Shown: one piece after another, positions 63,101 to 64,000 of the stretch | Numbering within the stretch: the stretch's first letter is position 1 | How the letters are laid out: the number at the start of each line of letters is the position of its first letter | Assembly (NCBI GenBank): GCA_002359215.1 | Contig: DEMN01000001.1 | Coordinates: 106,902-170,901 of the forward strand | From: Flavobacteriales bacterium UBA2669 | Lineage (GTDB): Bacteria > Bacteroidota > Bacteroidia > Flavobacteriales_E > Vicingaceae | Direction of reading: 5' to 3' | DNA length: 64,000 nt | The notes under the pieces: generated by a model | Seen by the model: the letters and a program-made list of their open reading frames with translations, nothing else | Database searches by the model: none | What the model was told of the DNA's origin: nothing | Program-made: the position numbers and the translations under genes

Positions 63101-63873
63101 ATCCAGGTAACTATTTTACTTATGAAAATATGGATTTTGGTACTGTAAAAGGAATGACAGTTAGTTTTGATTTAAGAAGAAAAGGAAATATTACTATGAG
63201 AGCTGCTTATACTTTGCAGTTTGCGGATGGAACAGGTTCTAGTGCTACTACTTCTTTAGGGCTTGTATCTTCAGGAAATGGTAATTTAAGAACGTTGGTT
63301 CCTCTTTCGTTTGATCAGAGGCATGCTGTGTTAATTTCTGCTGATTATAGATATGGTTCAGGAAAAAGTTATAATGGACCAGTATTATTTGGAAAACAAA
63401 TCTTAAAAAATACAGGGGCTAACTTAACACTTCGTTCTGGTTCGGGAACACCTTATACTAGAAATGCTAGAATAGTAGGAACTCAAATTGCAGGACAACC
63501 AAACTCTCCTCAGTTAGGACAAATGAATGCTTCGCGTCTACCGTGGACTAATACGGTTGATTTAAAAGTTGATAAGAATATTGATATAAAATGGGGTAAA
63601 GGAGAGGATGAAGACAAGAAAGAAGCATCTATGAATGTTTATGTTCAGGTATTGAATTTATTTGATGCTTTAAACATTATTAATGTGTATAGTGCCACTG
63701 GAAATCCTGATGATGATGGGTTTTTGGATGCAGCTGAATGGCAGAATTTAATATCAACTATATCGGTGGATGAACAAGCATTTAGAGATTTATATATGAT
63801 TAAATTGGCTTCAAACCCAAATAATTTTGCTCTACCTAGAAGAATTAGATTAGGTATTCAATTGAATTTTTAG
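60127..63873 (+). CDS. TonB-dependent outer-membrane receptor with CarboxypepD_reg-like domain
   Basis: A 1248-residue receptor. A signal peptide (to about residue 21, IAYAQ) is followed by a carboxypeptidase-regulatory-like domain (about 25-110, KGKMLDKETGEPLPFANV), a plug (about 130-235, with STDLNIRGSRSNATDTYIDGI), and a long beta-barrel that ends in RRIRLGIQLNF, with the aromatic terminus used for outer-membrane insertion. No SusD gene follows. The barrel is about 350 residues longer than the shortest receptors. Its substrate is not evident; TonB at 41949 is a candidate energy partner. Confidence 0.92.
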   Translation: MLKKLAVFVAVMFFMSIAYAQTGQGTIKGKMLDKETGEPLPFANVVVMKGGQQVAGAQTDFDGKFTIPALNPGNYDLIAKYVGYQDIRVNGVIVNNGQITFVPDLKAGQGVDLAEFEVIEYEVPLISKDQTSSGGTVTRENIAKMPGRSAVSVAQTVGGVFSKDDGSTDLNIRGSRSNATDTYIDGIKVRGSQNLPNSAIEQVTVITGGLPAQFGDVTGGVVNITTRGASSEWFGGIEYLTSGFKNGEDGIVGLDDHGFNLLGFSLSGPIMFAKDSTGTKKDAKLGFFLSGELKYDVDPTPNAMTNYKVKDDVMEELNAVPYSVNEAQGSGVVNNAQFIRESDLEEIPFRLNTSRKGMNLAGKIDYTVSPTINLTFGGSFDYNDRNSFNRSNALFNSQNNLQDVDKAWRAYARYTQRFRNSEDKDNPSVVKDAFISFQVDYSVTGRTVQDRKHKDNLSHYGYIGKFTSERINTFDTVATTVEIVDQNGNVVDTITGMMSNPNTVSYSFEPGELNPILANYTSAYYDYFGNDPDAVKDRETVQGGGALLNGDHPFDLYNQMYNPMGRSGDTYFQQQTTQLRFTGAGSASIGDHAIQIGFEYEQRDERSYSIQPYTLWRLGRQLVNVQIEERSFVEGTFIEYPGAGGSGFSQFLFQQSYNPDVHSQFDKNLRESLGMSETGLNWIDFDSYGPDVWNIDMFTPDEIYTGARGLLSTFGYDHTGKKLSGNPSLNDFFTKKDENGNFTRENPSFQPIYIAGYIQDKFAFDDLIFNVGVRIDRYDANQSVLKDKYSLFPVKTVAEIDGIPNRPSNIGDDFVVYVNDVSDPKVSQITGYRDGDTWYNADGEEISDPAVLSSSGIPSPWLVDPNKNDVFRDLDESSFKDFEPQVNISPRVSFSFPISDEALFFAHYDILTQRPSVGNRMDLLSYLNFQGGGFSYFGVNNPINNPALKAEQTIDYELGFQQKLSNYSALKLSAFYREFRNQVQMTQVVGAYPGNYFTYENMDFGTVKGMTVSFDLRRKGNITMRAAYTLQFADGTGSSATTSLGLVSSGNGNLRTLVPLSFDQRHAVLISADYRYGSGKSYNGPVLFGKQILKNTGANLTLRSGSGTPYTRNARIVGTQIAGQPNSPQLGQMNASRLPWTNTVDLKVDKNIDIKWGKGEDEDKKEASMNVYVQVLNLFDALNIINVYSATGNPDDDGFLDAAEWQNLISTISVDEQAFRDLYMIKLASNPNNFALPRRIRLGIQLNF

Positions 63874-63902
63874 GAAAATAAGATTTTAAATTAAAATAAA
63901 TT

Positions 63903-64000
63903 ATGTTAAAATATAAAACAATGAAAAAGCAGTTAATTTTAACTTTTATAGCTATAATATGTGTTATTACTACTGAAGCCCGTAATGTACCTGTATCAGG
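63903..64000 (+). CDS. Start of an exported protein (cut by the window)
   Basis: The frame opens at ATG 63903, with a second ATG at 63921 (MKKQLILTF) that better fits a signal peptide, and runs to the window end. About 26 residues of the signal region and the first mature residues (EARNVPVSG) are visible. It begins 30 bp after the receptor stop, so it is probably in the same transcript. The family cannot be identified from this piece. Confidence 0.6.
   Translation, partial: MLKYKTMKKQLILTFIAIICVITTEARNVPVS

Overview
The window is chromosomal DNA of an AT-rich member of the Bacteroidota, most likely in or near the Flavobacteriales. The evidence is lineage-typical: a type IX secretion (T9SS) C-terminal sorting domain on an SBBP-repeat protein, a CarboxypepD_reg-type TonB-dependent receptor, two RemB/Wzi-like outer-membrane proteins, DUF1987, DUF6132 and IPExxxVDY proteins, a large alpha-2-macroglobulin lipoprotein, starts with A-rich leaders instead of clear Shine-Dalgarno sites, and promoters of the TTG / TAnnTTTG kind. 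I see no rRNA, tRNA, CRISPR array, insertion sequence, prophage or plasmid gene. Most of the window is core genome with some lineage-specific proteins. All boundaries and functions are read from sequence and family knowledge; no database search was run.

Layout. 1-2.9 kb: tail of a beta-oxidation cluster (thiolase end, GNAT, long acyl-CoA dehydrogenase) and a SiaC-like DUF1987 protein. 2.9-9.3 kb: ligA, a TPR protein, folB, gltX, a small Cys-rich lipoprotein, a second GNAT and a VOC protein. 9.4-18.5 kb: a 2070-residue alpha-2-macroglobulin lipoprotein and a T9SS-exported SBBP protein. 18.6-22.8 kb: a compact operon in which a WecA-type sugar-phosphate transferase lies between two paralogous RemB/Wzi-like barrels. 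22.8-24.0 kb: DUF6132, haem-binding DUF3365 lipoprotein and thioredoxin. 24.1-29.1 kb: two LolC/E-like ABC permeases around dusB and a membrane PAS protein. 29.2-35.7 kb: a NamZ-like muramidase, a second DUF1987, an M42 peptidase, IPExxxVDY-pyk, RidA and two uncharacterised exported proteins.

35.9-42.6 kb: perR-katG with a PerR-type operator over the promoter, polA, and a tandem tonB pair. 42.8-43.6 kb: mobA-moaD. 43.6-49.3 kb: an NtrY-like membrane histidine kinase of about 1220 residues whose gene is followed after 6 bp by a membrane protein of the misnamed 'site-specific recombinase' family. 49.4-53.6 kb: gpsA, an exported isoaspartyl peptidase, and an Fe-S/nucleotide-maintenance cluster (MazG-like, alkyltransferase-like, Mrp, NifU). 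53.7-54.8 kb: a sigma-54-type response regulator without a DNA-binding domain. 54.9-59.7 kb: the lpxK-pnp-gatB-TlpA-like-hypothetical operon. 60.1-64 kb: a TonB-dependent receptor and the start of another exported protein.

The genes link into a few themes. Envelope and surface: RemB/Wzi-WecA, T9SS cargo, TonB plus receptor, LolC/E permeases, NamZ, LpxK. Oxidative and redox defence: PerR-KatG, thioredoxin/haem lipoprotein, TlpA-like lipoprotein. Signalling: NtrY-like kinase, DNA-binding-less sigma-54 activator, PAS protein, two SiaC-like proteins. The points most worth follow-up are the kinase plus 'recombinase-family' membrane protein pair with the truncated activator nearby, the RemB/Wzi-WecA sandwich, the orphan SiaC-like proteins, and the PerR box.
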